64,000 nt of DNA from Aquarana catesbeiana (Eukaryota; Chordata; Amphibia; Anura; Ranidae). Location of the stretch: NCBI RefSeq assembly GCF_042186555.1, contig NC_133333.1, forward strand, positions 66,533,555 through 66,597,554, in the 5' to 3' direction. The notes under the pieces are model-generated. The model saw only the letters and a program-made list of their open reading frames with translations. It did no database searches and was not told where the DNA came from. This document shows positions 43,261-55,544 of the stretch, piece after piece. Each line of letters opens with the position of its first letter. Position 1 is the first letter of the stretch. A program made the position numbers and the translations under genes.

Positions 43261-46200
43261 ATGGCCTCCATAAACATAGTCTCTCTTAAATGTAAAGGGC
43301 CTAAACACGCCTGAGAAAAGACGCATGCTAGTTAATGACATGAGACGCTTAGGGGCTGATGTTTTTTTGTAGGAAACCCACTTTAAAGAAGGCTCTTTAC
43401 CGACACTTCAAAACAGATTTTTCCCAGTGGTATATCACTCAAGATACACAGAGGCTAAATCTAAAGGGGTCTCCATTCTAATCTCATCCAAAATCCCATG
43501 GTCACTTACGGAAGTAAAGTATGATAAGGAAGGCAGATTTCTCTTCATAAAGGGGAAGATAGGAGACTCAAAAGTGACTCTAGCTAATCTGTATGTTCCC
43601 AATACACAACAAGACAAATTTCTCAAACGACACCTGGACCTACTATCGCAATTCTCAGACGGCCATTTGATACTAGGAGGAGACTTTAATGTTCCTCTCA
43701 TCCCTACGGAGGATACTTCCACTGGAACATCCTCTACCTCGCGAGATCTACGCAAACGCATCGGTACGACGCTACACAATTCACAACTGATTGACGCTTG
43801 GCGCCTATTTCACCCCGGGGAAAAGGACTACACTTTTTTTTCTAAACCACACCAGACGTACTCCAGAATCGATTATTTTCTGATCCCCCACAGGGACCTA
43901 CAAGCGGTTAAAGAGACCTCCATAGGTTCTATTACATGGTCGGACCATGCTCCGATTACACTGCGGTACGTTCTCCCAGACCTGAGGTCGACACAGAAAC
44001 CATCGTGGCGGCTAAACGAGGGACTTCTTAAAGACCCAGAAGTTTTAGCTGAGGTAACTAAAGAAATAGGCAACTACTTCTCCACAAATACCACCCCTGA
44101 TTGTGACACGGGACTAGTGTGGGAGGCACATAAGACCGTTATTAGGGGGATACTCATCAAACATGGCTCACGACTCAAAAAGCAAAGGGTTGCACAATTG
44201 AATACTTTGCTTAAAAAATTAGAAACATTGGAGATATGTCATAAACAAACACCCACCAAACAACTAGAAATAGAACTAGACACGGTCCGTACACAGATCA
44301 CTGACCTCTTACGGTATAAAGCCAAAGCGGCAATACAAGTATGCAAAAGGAAACACTACGAATCCGGGAACAAATGCGGAAGACTACTAGCCCAATCGTT
44401 ACGAGAACAGAAACTGACTTCATATATACCCCACATTATGTCCCCTAAAGGTCAGAAAACCTCTATACCTCAGCACATTGTGCAGGAATTCAGTTCCTTT
44501 TATTCCTCTCTATACAATCTAAAGGAGACACAAACTCCCCCTGATAAAATGACAGAATACATTTCATCCTCCCTCATGCCGACCCTCCCTGACGACGCAA
44601 AATCCTTACTGGAAGAACCAATCACGTTGAATGAACTGCAAACCGCTGTAAAAAATTCTAAATCGGGTAAAGCACCAGGACCAGACGGACTCACAATCCC
44701 CTATTATAAGATCCTTCTCCCCTCACTTGGTCAACACCTGGTCAGACTTTTTAACAACCTAGGCACAGGGGGAAAGTTATTTAAATCCACATTACAGGCA
44801 CAAATCTCTGTTATACCAAAAGAGGGCAAAGATCCAAGCCAATGCGGCTCCTATCGCCCGATTTCTCTTTTAAATACAGACCTAAAACTCTTCACAAAGA
44901 TCATCTCCACCAGATTGCAGCAACACCTCACCTCACTAATCCACCTAGACCAAGTAGGCTTTGTCCCAACTAGGGAGGCTAGGGACAACACAACTAAAGT
45001 CCTTAACCTACTTCATATAGCCAACAGTACCAAATCACCATGTATTCTACTAGGAACTGAGGCTGAAAAAGCGTTCGATCGGGTCAGCTGGAGATTCATG
45101 TTTGCGACACTAAGCCACATAGGACTAGGAGAAAAAATGATGCACTGGATCTCCGCAATTTACTCAGATCCAACGGCCAGAGTAAGGGCAAACGGAGTAA
45201 TCTCAGAAGCTTTCCCAATTACTAATGGAACCCGTCAGGGCTGCCCCCTCTCACCACTGCTCTTTGCACTATCCCTGGAACCTTTCCTATGCCACATTAG
45301 GCTGAACCCAGACATCACAGGCGTAGAAGTAAATAAAAAACAATTTAAAGTCTCTGCATACGCAGATGACTTGATGTTCTCCCTCACGAACCCAACCATC
45401 TCCCTCCCCAACCTTATGAAAGAATTCCACATCTATGGCCAACTAGCCAATCTGAAAATTAACTTTAGTAAGGCCGAAGCGATGGGACTGGGAATTCCAC
45501 AACCACAACTCACACAACTCCAAAATAGCTTCCATCTGAAATGGACCACTACAGCTTTGAAATAACTGGGTACATACATACCCCCGACCTTCTCCCAATT
45601 GTTCAAACTCAACTTCCCACCTCTGCTAAAAAAAGTACAGCTATTGCTAGATAAATGGAAGGGTGGACTCCATTCCTGGTTCGGGCGTTGCAACATCCTT
45701 AAGATGACAATTTTACCCAAATTCCTGTATTTGCTACAGACTATCCCAATACATATACCCGTAAGCTACTTCAACCAAATACGTTCAATGTTTACCAAAT
45801 TCCTATGGGCAGGGAAAAAATCATGAATACACAGGAAAATCCTTTCGCTACCCAAACGATACGGAGGACTGGCAATGCCTGAACTCCAGACCTACTATAG
45901 AGCAACACATTTAGGAAGGCTCATTGACTGGTGCCGACATACAACCACCAAACTATGGACGCAACTTGAACAAGCACAAAGCACGACCCCTATTCACAGG
46001 ATCCCTTGGTGTTACACTGCGCTCCCAACAGACCTCAAACGCCACCCGTTATAGGTAACGCGGCACGAATCTGTGCCCATCTGATTGACTCGTCCTCCCT
46101 TTTCTCTCGCAATTCACCACTTAAACCCATAATAGGCAACCCTTTATTCGAACCAGGAGTGGGCGATAGGGGGTTCCGGGAACTCAGGGAGAGAGGATTT

Positions 46201-47055
46201 TATCAAGCCTCGCATTTCAGCATTAGAGGCAGGTGGAAGACTATCACAGAGCTGACCGACCCAGAAGGACAGTTCCGTCTGGATTTTTTGAGGGCATTAC
46301 AGCTCCACCATTTCCTCAGTAGTATGCCACCACCCAATGATATTGATCAAACCCTCACGCCTATGGAGGATCTATGTTTGGGAACGGGGCCCTTACCACA
46401 CTCACTCTCTCTAACCTACAATATGTTAATCGCCCCAACAGAGGATTATAAATTTCGGGGCCTCACCGAATGGGAAAAAGAACTAAAATGTCAGTTCTCC
46501 ACCAGCAAAAAACAACACATCCTACAGTTCACCCACAAATCCTCTTTATGCACCAAGATCCAAGAAACGAACTATAAAATCCTTACCCATTGGTACAGAA
46601 CCCCGGCATTTCTTAACACAATATACCCCTCGTCATCAGACATCTGTTGGAGATGCCAGAAAGGAAAAGGCACACTCCTCCATATCTTCTGGTCCTGCCC
46701 TGGGATCCAGAGCTTCTGGAGAGAAGTCCGCCGAATAACACAAAAATTCACAGACCGTGTTGTGCCAGATGACCCAGCATATTTCCTTTTACACGCTAAC
46801 GACACCCCCACACGGGCTTACAAGAAGTCAGTGGTACGACACCTGCTAGACGCGGCAAAATCATGCATCCCAACCTTTTGGAAATCCATTCATCCACCAA
46901 CCATAGCCATGTGGCTCCAAAAGGTAGAGGAAATAAACCAGATGGAGGACCTAATCCTCACAAGCCAAAACAGACAGGAAACGTACACCAAAACCTGGCA
47001 ATTATGGAATATGTTTAAGTATTCAGAGGAAGGTCAGGCACTTCGAGGCAGATGA
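43261..47055 (+). pseudogene. L1 ORF2 (endonuclease-reverse transcriptase), several lesions
   Basis: The start ATG 43261 (MASINIVSL) is followed by a one-base insertion near 43290 and TAG at about 43370 (FFL*ETHFK). It is then open from 43427 to TGA 45563-45565. APE endonuclease: ETHFK, LANLYVPN, LILGGDFNVPL, SRIDYF, SDHAPI. RT: SGKAPGPDG, SYRPISLLN, RQGCPLSPLL and catalytic YADD (about 45359-45370). Motif A reads TEAEKAFDR: the expected catalytic Asp is Glu (GAG 45059-45061). After the stop the same frame resumes, with TGA again at 45823-45825 and a frameshift before 46006. The C-terminal part to 47055 has the LINE zinc motif CWRCQKGKGTLLHIFWSC. Not functional as read. Confidence 0.9.
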
Positions 47056-47675
47056 GGTTATAATGCACTCTGTATATAGGAACAAGAATAGAGAGACATA
47101 GGCAAATACACAGACTCGTGAATTACCATTCGGATTCCCAACCCCCCCCCCCCCCACATGTACAACCCCCACCTACCTCATACCCTACCTCCCTTCCCTC
47201 TCTAATTCTGTCTTCTCCCACTCTACCTTACTAAACCTGTTCTTTTTCTCACTAACTATTCCTCTTTTCTCCTCTTCTGAAATAACAAAATAAATGGAGA
47301 ACCGCTAACCCCGGGATTAAGTTACACTATAATGCTGAAACCACATACATGACACACCGACAGACAGAGGACTAGCAGAAAACATGAGATAGATGGTTTC
47401 AGAAGTTGATGCTATCATCTGGAATTGTGATCAGAAACTATGCCGCAGTAAAAAATCTGTAGACCATCAACACTGTAAAATCCTCAATGCCTCTAAAAAC
47501 TATAGAAAAGAAAAGTCATGTTTTCCAATTTTTGTCAGTGTACGACACATATTGTTCCTATACCTATGTATGTATTGCTGTTGATTACAGTTATGTTACT
47601 ACTGTATGCCCCGATGAACCGGTTTTCTAATATAAATAAAAAATTAAAAAAATAAATAAATAAACCCCCCTGCTG

Positions 47676-48357
47676 TGCAGACCAATTTTCAGCGCTGATG
47701 CACTTTGAATGACAATTGCGTGGTCATACTTAGCCAAATGTTTTTTTTTTAAAGTTCCCACAAATAGAGCATTCTTTTGGTGGTATTTGATCACCTCTGT
47801 GGTTTTTTTCTTTTGTTCAAAAAAAAAAAAAAAGACAGATTTTTAAAAATAATTTTGTATATTTTTGGATATTTTGATATTAAATTTTGCAAACAGGTAA
47901 TTTGTCTCCTTCATTGATGTACGCTGTGAGGCGGCACTGATGGGCACTGATTGGTTACACTGATAGGCAGCACTGCTTGGGACCACTGGTGGGCATTGAT
48001 AGGTGGCACTGGCAGGTGGTACTGGTGGGCACAGATGAGGCAGAATTGCCTCTTCGGGACCAATATCCCTTGCATCTAAGCCGGTGATCAGCTTTTATTT
48101 TTATCCTCATGCTGTCAGCGTGAGGAGAAAAAAAAAACAATTACCGAGCTTTAGTTTACATCATGTAATCAGCCGTCATTGGCTGACAGCTAATCACGTG
48201 TTAAGCCCGGCCCCTTACTTGGATCTGTGATCACCCGAGTCTCAGTGACTCAGTGCGCGCTGCAGGGAGCACACGGGGAGCCCGTCCTATGACAGCCTCC
48301 CAGAAATTCAAGTCCACGCTGTGGCCGTCATTTGGCTATAGCACAGACACCAAGTGG
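47676..48357. other. Right part of the split TTAA element
   Basis: Starts directly after the LINE target duplication and runs to CAAGTGGTTAA. AT-rich with GCACTGAT-type short repeats (about 47930-48030). No gene. Confidence 0.5.
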
Positions 48358-48584
48358 TTAATAGAAAAACAGATGCAGATTTCTAGGACTGGCCAAAAAT
48401 AATGTTTAGAATCAAAGGCAACTGATGACTTTCTATTAAAGGTCTAAATGGGCCATTAACATGCATCACAATTGAACTTAGGAATGTGTCTTTGCAAAGT
48501 TAAACTAATTAAAATTTGTTCTTATTTTTGCTTGGGGATAGACTGCAGAGGGAGTAGAGGCTATGTCAGATGTCTACACCCCTA

Positions 48585-49262
48585 ATAGGATGAAGACAAC
48601 TCCCAAATTTTGTCAATTTCTCGTTAAAAATTATTTACTTCCTGTTACCTAGCCAAACAGGAAGTGAGGGGAAAACCCTACCAATGTATGTCCTTGGGGA
48701 CACACAGGTCAATCTAAATAGTTTCCCCATTCGGGAAATTGCACTCTAGCATTTTGCCATGTACATCCCAAATTATTATGTATCTTGGGGTTTATTTACT
48801 AAAAGGTAAATCCACTTTGCACTACAAGTGCACTTAGAAGTGCAGTTACTGGAGATCCGAGGGGGACATGCAAGGAAAAGAAAAAAAAACAGCATCTTTG
48901 CCTCTACATGATTGGATGATAAAATCACCAGTGCTTCCCCTCTGATTTCCATCAACTACACTTGTATTGCAGCAAGGATTGGCCTTTAATAAACCCAAAA
49001 ATACCTAATAATTTTGGGTGTACACAACAAAGTGCTAGAGTGCAACTTGCATAATGGGGACGCTAGTTGGATTGACCTATTTGTCCCCAAGGAAAAATGT
49101 TGTTAAGGTTTTACTCTCACTTCCTGTTTGGCTATGTGACAGGAAGCGAAGCCAATTTTAAGAAAAGCGACACAAAGCCCAACCTAAAAAAAAAATAGAT
49201 AAATAAAAATTCTTGATTTCCCTCAAATGTCCACAATTAGAATAGGATTGTCTTCAGCTTGA
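48585..49262. repeat. Fold-back element with a nested MITE
   Basis: CTAATAGGATGAAGAC at the left mirrors GAATAGGATTGTCTTC at the right. Inside, ACCTAGCCAAACAGGAAGTG mirrors CACTTCCTGTTTGGCTATGT, and CTTGGGGACA...AGGTCAAT mirrors ATTGACCTATTTGTCCCCAA. In the middle, 48788-49006 is bounded by GGGTTTATTTACTAAAAGG and GGCCTTTAATAAACCC, a separate inverted-end MITE. Non-coding. Confidence 0.7.
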
Positions 49263-49284
49263 TTTTAGTTCAGTGCTCTAAATG

Positions 49285-49480
49285 AGTGCTTCTCAACCCT
49301 GTCCTCAACTACCCCCCAACAGGCCATGTTTGCAGGTTTTCCTTCATCTTGCACAGGTGCTTTAAATCAAAGTCAATGGTTTTTTATTTTGGACAGCTAT
49401 TTTAGATAAGATAAAATTTCCTAAACATGTCCTGTCGGGGGGTACTTAAGGACTGAGGCTGAAAACCACTGCTCAAAAAG
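49285..49480. repeat. Small inverted-end element, possibly hAT-like
   Basis: The ends GTGCTTCTCAACC and GAAAACCACTGC resemble the CAGTGGTTCTCAACC ends common in non-autonomous hAT elements. Target duplications are not clear. Confidence 0.35.
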
Positions 49481-49519
49481 AAAATTGAATACTTACCACT
49501 CTGAAATGTTACTTTCCTG

Positions 49520-50440
49520 GTCATGGAGGGCGGGGCCACCCGCTGTTCCTGCCCCCCTCTGACGCACGGGGACTTCCCCGAGGCTTTACCCGTGACGTCA
49601 GAGGGGGCAGGCAGTGAAGTCCCCGTGCGTCAGAGGGGGGTGGGGTCACTGGGTGGCCCTGCCCTCCTTTATTTAAGAACCGTTAGAAGACGAGAAGCAT
49701 CACACAGTGGGAGCCTCCCATGGATGCGGAGCGGTCCAAGGAGAAGAAAGGAAGAAGACGCCACGGAGGAAGATGCCAGTTGAGAACACCAGAGGAAGAA
49801 CTAGAAGAACTAGAAGAAGATAAAGGAAGAAACCGAAGGAAGATAGAAGAAAGAAGATAGAAGAAAGAAGAAGCATTTAAATAAAGGAATTGTCAAAAAC
49901 GGTCTCTTGTCATTTTTGACACTTTTTTTGTGAAATGGTAGGGGTACTTTTGTACCCACCCGCAGACCCCCACAACCACCGGGCAAGGGTTGTGGGGATG
50001 AGGCCCTTGTCCTCATCAACATGGGGACGAAGTGCTTTGGTGGGGGACCCCAAAGCACCCTCCCAATGTTGAGGGCATGTGGCCTGGTACAGTTCAGGAG
50101 GGGGGGCGCCCTCTTGTCCCCCCCTTTTCCTGCGACCTGCCAGGTTGCGTGCTTGGATAAGGGTCCTTCAGGTCTGGTATGGATTTTGAGGGGGACCCCA
50201 CATCATTTTTAAAAAAATTTTGGCGTGGGGTTCCCCTTAAAATCCATACCAGACCTGAAGGACCTGGTATGGATTTTGAGGGGCACCCCCACACCATTTT
50301 TTTTTTTTTTTGGCATAGGGTTCCCCTTAAGGGCCTGGCATTTTTTTTCAGAATTTTGTTTGTTTTCCTAATGCTGTTTTTATCAATGAACTTTTATGTG
50401 TATTGCCGGACTGACATTTCATTATAGCCGCGAAGTGAAC
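49520..50440. repeat. GC-rich dispersed repeat, copy 2
   Basis: Contains an inverted repeat around CCCCCTCTGACGCACGGGGAC and GTCCCCGTGCGTCAGAGGGG (about 49553-49640), a purine-rich GAAGAAG region, and then the unit shared with 37620-38180 (GTGAAATGGTAGGGGTAC ... CCTTAAAATCCATACCAG). The final part (ATTGCCGGACTGACATTTC) resembles the 3' region of the hAT elements. No gene. Confidence 0.65.
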
Positions 50441-50930
50441 CAGCGTAAAAAAAAAAAAGTCTAGAGGTGCGCCCGTTCAACCTATGCAAATGCATTTACG
50501 TTGCTTGATATTTACTAAGATTTTGCCGGCGCACTGAACCAAAGCATTTGAAGCATGCGCAGTGTATAAATTCACCTTCCGCAGCTCTAAATGTATTTGC
50601 CGGCGCTGCGGGCTTGTTCAGAGAAAGTCACTTTCTCATTCTATTTTGGCCATATTTGTTACTTGGACAGTTAGTACTACACTTCCCCACATCACCCCAC
50701 ATCACCCCCATAATATTGGCACTTCCAGCTTGTTTAAATTTTAAGTTAAAGATGCCGTGCACCATGACTATAGTGGTGTACCAATCGCCTCTTCCCGTGC
50801 ACCGGGAAGAGAATAGTAGGGATACTAGGCGCAAATGCTTTGTAAATACGAAAATGCCATTTGCGCATCAGCGTGCACCGCAAGTCATGGCGCAAATGCT
50901 TCGTAAATCAGCCCCACTGTCTCTCTCTCT
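50441..50930. repeat. Repeat-rich spacer (GCGCAAATGCTT family)
   Basis: Holds short repeats such as GGCGCAAATGCTTCGTAAATC (about 50889-50909) and GGCGCAAATGCTTTGTAAAT. Otherwise nothing recognisable. It ends in a (CT)n run that matches the GA-run in the 5' part of hAT. Confidence 0.4.
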
Positions 50931-51281
50931 CTCTCTCTCAACGCCGGAACACACTACACAGGGCCGATGTGCAGGTGGCCTTATATAATGTGGGGCATGT
51001 ACTAAACCCCCTGAGCCATAATTGGCCAAAGCCACCCTGGCTTTGGCCAATTATGGCTCTCTGTACAGACGGCGCTGTGATTGGCCAAGCATGCCGGTCA
51101 TAGTGCATGCTTGGCCAATCATCAGCCAGTAATGCACTGTGATGCCGCAGTGAATTATAGGCCGTGACGCACCACTCGAATTTGGCGCGAACGGCCCATA
51201 ACGTTCGAAATTCGGCGAACGATCGAACATGCGATGTTCGAGTCGAATATGAGTTCGACTCGAACTCGAAGCTCAACCCTA
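50931..51281 (-). mobile_element. Inverted 5' end of a second hAT copy
   Basis: Reverse complement of the left end of the hAT at 55072: the (CT)n run, the CATTATGGGCCGTTCGCGCC-type segment and GTTCGACTCGAAC, finishing GCTCAACCCTA at 51281, a variant of TAGGGATGAGC. It contains an extra inverted segment (AGCATGCC... around 51085-51120). It abuts 3' hAT sequence in direct orientation, so this copy is rearranged. Confidence 0.7.
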
Positions 51282-51714
51282 CCTAAGACTCAATTTTTCT
51301 TCCCCTGTTTAACAGGGGCGTGTAATTACAATTCTTTATATAATATTTTACAGCAGGGCCCGTACCAAATTCAACTTAAGAACAAACCTACAGTCCCTAT
51401 CTTGTTTGTAACCCAGGGACTGCCTGTATACTGCTGTTCAGAGTCTATAGGGCCTGGGGGCCCCACGCTTTTTTTTTTTTTATTTGGGTACGGGGTTCCC
51501 CTTAATATCCATACCAAATCCCAAGGGCCTGGTAATGGGCTGGGGGGGGACCCATGCCATTTTTCTCAATGATTTTCATCTACAATTGCAATAAAAAGTA
51601 TGTGAACCCTTTTGGAATGATATGGATTTTTGCACAAATTGGTCATAAAATGTGATCTGATCTTCATCTAAGTCACAAAAATAGACAATCACAGTCTGCT
51701 TAAACTAATAACAC

Positions 51715-54153
51715 TTTCGGAAGATGAACTAAAATATGCGATCAAACAACTAAAAACAGGAAAAAGCCCCGGCCCAGACGGATTCACAGCCGCTTATTTT
51801 AAAACATTCACAGAAGTACTCGCTGGCCCCTTCCTTAAGGCCTTTAACTCCCTTTCTTCCTCCATGCTCCCCTTCCACAGACTTCTTGAAGCACACATTA
51901 CAGTTATACCAAAAGAGGGGAAAGACACAACACTAGTTACTAACTACAGGCCGATTTCCCTACTAAATGTCAACATAAAACTCTTTGCCAAAATCCTTGC
52001 CAATCGTTTGCTTCCTTTTCTACCATCTTTGATAGAAAAAGACCAAGTCGGCTTTATTCCAGGGCGAGAGGCAAGAGATAACACCATCAAAGCCTTAAAC
52101 CTCCACCATTGGATGACAGCCAACAAGCATAAAGGTTTCTTGACAGATTGGCCTGAGACTACATGGGAGCAGTACTGAGACACGTAGAATTTCAAAACCG
52201 CATGTTTAACTCAGTCATGTCCCTATACACGTCTCCAACTGCTAGGGTTCAAATTAATGGCCATCTGTCAGACGCCTTCTCCATAACCAATGGGAGGAGG
52301 CAAGGATGTCCACTCTCCCCCATCCTTTTTGTTCTGACCCTAGAACCATTCTTAAATTGTCTCAGGAAAAACGAAAATATTAAAGGCATACCCGTAGAAG
52401 GCCACACCTATAAGTTAGCAGCCTTTGCTGACGACATTTTACTTTCCCTTAGTGAACCTCATATCTCAATCCTAAATTTACTGAAAGACTTCAAACTCTT
52501 TCAACACCTCTCCAATTTCAAAATTAACTTCACCAAATCCCATGGCCTTAATGTCACCATCCCACAAGAGATGGTTACACAGTGTGAAACTAACTTCCCC
52601 TTCCAATGGCGACACGATGCAATCAAATACCTAGGGATCTACCTTACAGCGAACCTCTCAGACCTCTTCGCCAAAAATTATCTCCCCATTCTCAAAACCA
52701 TATCTGATGACCTCAAAAAATGGAACAAACCACACTTCTCCTGGTTTGGGCGCGCGGCAATTGTTAAAATGAATATCCTTCCCCGTATTCTATACATCTT
52801 ACAAACTATCCCCATTAAACTTCCCCCTTCCTTCTTCCTATCTTATAAGAGGATATGTACAGAATTTTTATGGCAGAAAAAACGTCAGAGAATTGCATAT
52901 GCTCTTCTAACACGACCAAAAACAATAAATACTACTGGGCCTGCCATCTTACCAGAATTGTAGATTGGTCACTACACAACCAATACAAAGACTGGGTTAG
53001 ACTGGAAAATTCATTTTCCCACTCCCCACTCCGCTCAACACCCTGGTTGTCACCTAAACATATCCCCCCCACTCCCCTTATTGACGCTGTTTCAGAGAAA
53101 TCTGTCAAAATCTACACATTCTCATCCACTCCGGGGCCCTTAACAACTATAAGACTCAACCCTGCCTTCCTCCCTGGTATGTCCGCACAATTCCTATCAA
53201 ATCAGTGGCAACACCCAGACATTTTAGCACATCAATTTTTCCGCGATGGTTCTCTCCTAGATCGTCTCCAGCTAACGCCCACCACCACCAAGGACCCCCT
53301 CCCATCCTGGACCTACTTTCAAATTCGCCATTTCTTAAAAGAGATTAATCACGACTCCTCCATTACACGTCCACTTACTCCATTTGAGCACCTATGCTCC
53401 CAATCTACCCCCCAACAACACTTAATTTTCTGTATCTATACCATGCTATTTACAGATACCTCCCCTAAAGAAGGGAAAGCACTCAGGACATGGGAAAGAG
53501 AAACACAATCAGAGCTATCTGAAAACCAATGGGAACGTATATTCATGATTGCTCACAAAGGCTCTCTAAATGTTTCCATCCAGGAAAACAATTACAAGAC
53601 CCTAACACTTTGGTACAGAACCCCAGCTATTTTAAACAAGCTAAACCCTTCATATCCCAACAAATGCTGGAGATGTGACGGAGAACCGGGCACATTGTTA
53701 CACGTTATGTGGTCATGCCCGGCAATCCAACCATTTTGGACGCAAGTCCGAGAACTTACAGAATCAATATCCACTTATACATTAGACTATACCCCAGCCC
53801 AATGCTTATTCCACCATTCAGATCTACCAGTTCACTATTACCGTAAGACACTGATCTTACCCCTTATCAATGCACCCAAAATGTGCATCCCAAGACATTG
53901 GGGCTCTCCTCAAGTACCGACCATCCCAGAATGGTTCAAACAAATTAACAAAATAGCTGATATGGAAGAACTCATTTCCATCTCCCGAGACTCGCCAGCC
54001 AAATTCTCAAAGATGTGGGCATGCTGGATTCATTTTAGAACAACCGATAGATATCGGACATTGATGAACTCATTTCTGTCCACAACCTACTCACGTGCGG
54101 GGGGAAAAAAAAAAAAAAAACACGGATTATTTTGCATAGTCCCCCCTGAATGA
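51715..54153 (+). pseudogene. L1 ORF2 fragment (RT to C-terminal zinc motif)
   Basis: Starts at SEDELKYAIKQLKTGKSPGP and continues NYRPISLLN, DQVGFIPGREARDNT. A short deletion near 52140-52160 removes the motif A core (the DAEKAFD region), leaving a frameshift and TGA. The frame reopens with DYMGAVLRHV, RQGCPLSPIL and the intact FADDILLS (about 52424-52447). A frameshift near 52940 leads to a second segment to 54153 with CWRCDGEPGTLLHVMWSC. Dead on arrival from 5' truncation and broken further. Confidence 0.9.
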
Positions 54154-54912
54154 CCCCTCCCTTGTATTTCCCCTCCTACCCCAGCTGACATGGCTCTCCC
54201 ACCCCTAACCAAGGGACGAGTATGGGAGACCTCATGTCAACATTCTCACCCCGTAGATATCTGACACTAGGTGTCCTACAAACCTGAACTTCTCTACCCT
54301 AAAGCGTTATCATACCGCAATCACACTACAAGTGGCGGAGACTGAGGAGACAACCACTGACCTCTGAATCACTTTGACCCCCCTCCTTCATCCCCCCATC
54401 CTCATCCCTCCACGTCCTTATCCCCCCTTCCTTTCCCTCCCACACCTCTTTGATCCCCGCCCTACCCACCATCCCTATGTCTTTCACTACTCATCTAGAC
54501 CCCATCTTCATACCTGTTGCTGTTCGAGCTCTTGTAACAGAACACCTGACCAGCAACTATACATCCCATAAGGATTGAATTAGCATGCAGACCCCCACAT
54601 CATCACTCTATAAATTGGAACCCTCCCTCAAGTGTCGTACCACAAGATGGAAACTATGCCTTGGTTTCTAACAATATCTTTTCTAAAAAAAATAATTAAC
54701 TGTTTTACTTCTACTAGACATAGCGCTTAACCACTATATGTACGTTGAATTGTTTACATATGAGATGTTCTGTTACGGCCAAATCTCTGACACATCTGTC
54801 TTAATTATAGCAACCAATGCTTCTAGATTTCTAAATGTTTGTGTGATGATTTTGTCATTTTGATATAATATATTTTCAATAAAATCTCTTTTGGAAAAAA
54901 AAAAAAAAAAAA
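51715..54912 (+). mobile_element. 5'-truncated L1/Tx1-type LINE
   Basis: Begins within the RT domain and ends in a ~700 bp 3' UTR, AATAAA (54878-54883) and a poly-A run (54895-54912). Inserted in the Tc1 right after AACTAATAACAC; Tc1 sequence resumes at ACACACAAAG. It differs from the L1 at 40564 in protein and UTR sequence, so it is another subfamily. Confidence 0.9.
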
Positions 54913-55005
54913 CACACACAAAGAATTAAATGTTACCATGTTTTTATTGAACACACCATGTAAACATTCACAGTGCAGGTGGAAAAAGTATGTGAACCCT
55001 TGGAT

Positions 55006-55071
55006 TTAATAACTGGTTGAACCCCCTTTGGCAGCAATAACTTCAACCAATCGTTTCCTGTAGTTGCAGAA
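55006..55071 (-). pseudogene. Tc1 transposase C-terminal piece, displaced by hAT
   Basis: Minus strand from 55071 (CNYRKRL-type context) reads RLVEVIAAKGGSTSY and stops TAA at 55006-55008. This is the normal end of the Tc1 transposase, 6.5 kb away from the rest. Confidence 0.85.
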
Positions 55072-55431
55072 TAGGGATGAGCTTTGTGTTCGAGTCGAAC
55101 CCATGTTCGACTCGAACATCGGCTGTTCGATCGTTCGCCGAATTGCGAACGTTATGGGCCGTTCGCGCCAAATTTGTGTGGCACGTCACGGCCCATAATT
55201 CACTGCGGCATCGCTACCTGTAGAAGGGTGGCTTTGGCCAACTATGGCTCAGGGGGGTTAGAACACGCCCCACACTATATAAGGCCGCCTGCACGGCAGC
55301 CCTGTGTACTGTGTTCCGGCGTGCTTAGAGAGAGAGAGAGACAGTGTCATTTCATTTGAGTTAGCTAGATTAGGCAGGACAGTCAGTGAGTTAGCTGCAC
55401 TTACAGTGTATTGTGTATATATGCATCCCAG

Positions 55432-55432
<1 letters not shown>

Positions 55433-55466
<34 letters not shown>
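55433..55466 (+). repeat. (TA)n microsatellite
   Basis: Alternating TA run inside the hAT 5' region. Confidence 0.9.
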
Positions 55467-55477
<11 letters not shown>

Positions 55478-55544
55478 TGTATTCAGTTTAGCTAGATCCG
55501 TTCCTGTTATCTTCCTACTGACAGACAGGCTTGTCTTGTTACAG

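Larger units (their letters stand above)
40564..47660 (+). mobile_element. Complete-length L1/Tx1-type LINE
   Basis: 7.1 kb non-LTR retrotransposon with a perfect 15-bp target duplication TAAACCCCCCTGCTG (40549-40563 and 47661-47675). Structure: G-rich start and ~350 bp 5' UTR, ORF1, a long inter-ORF spacer, ORF2 with APE endonuclease, RT and C-terminal CCHC motif, ~600 bp 3' UTR and an A-rich (AATA)n tail. The target duplication is still perfect while ORF2 carries several lesions. Confidence 0.95.
40529..48357. mobile_element. TTAA-flanked inverted-repeat element split by an L1 insertion
   Basis: Left end CCACTTGC after TTAA (40525-40528), right end CAAGTGG before TTAA (48358-48361). Without the LINE (40564-47660) and one copy of its target duplication it is roughly 720 bp, with no coding content in the remaining right part (47676-48357). 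TTAA target duplication is typical of piggyBac-type elements, but the terminal bases alone do not prove the family. Confidence 0.55.
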
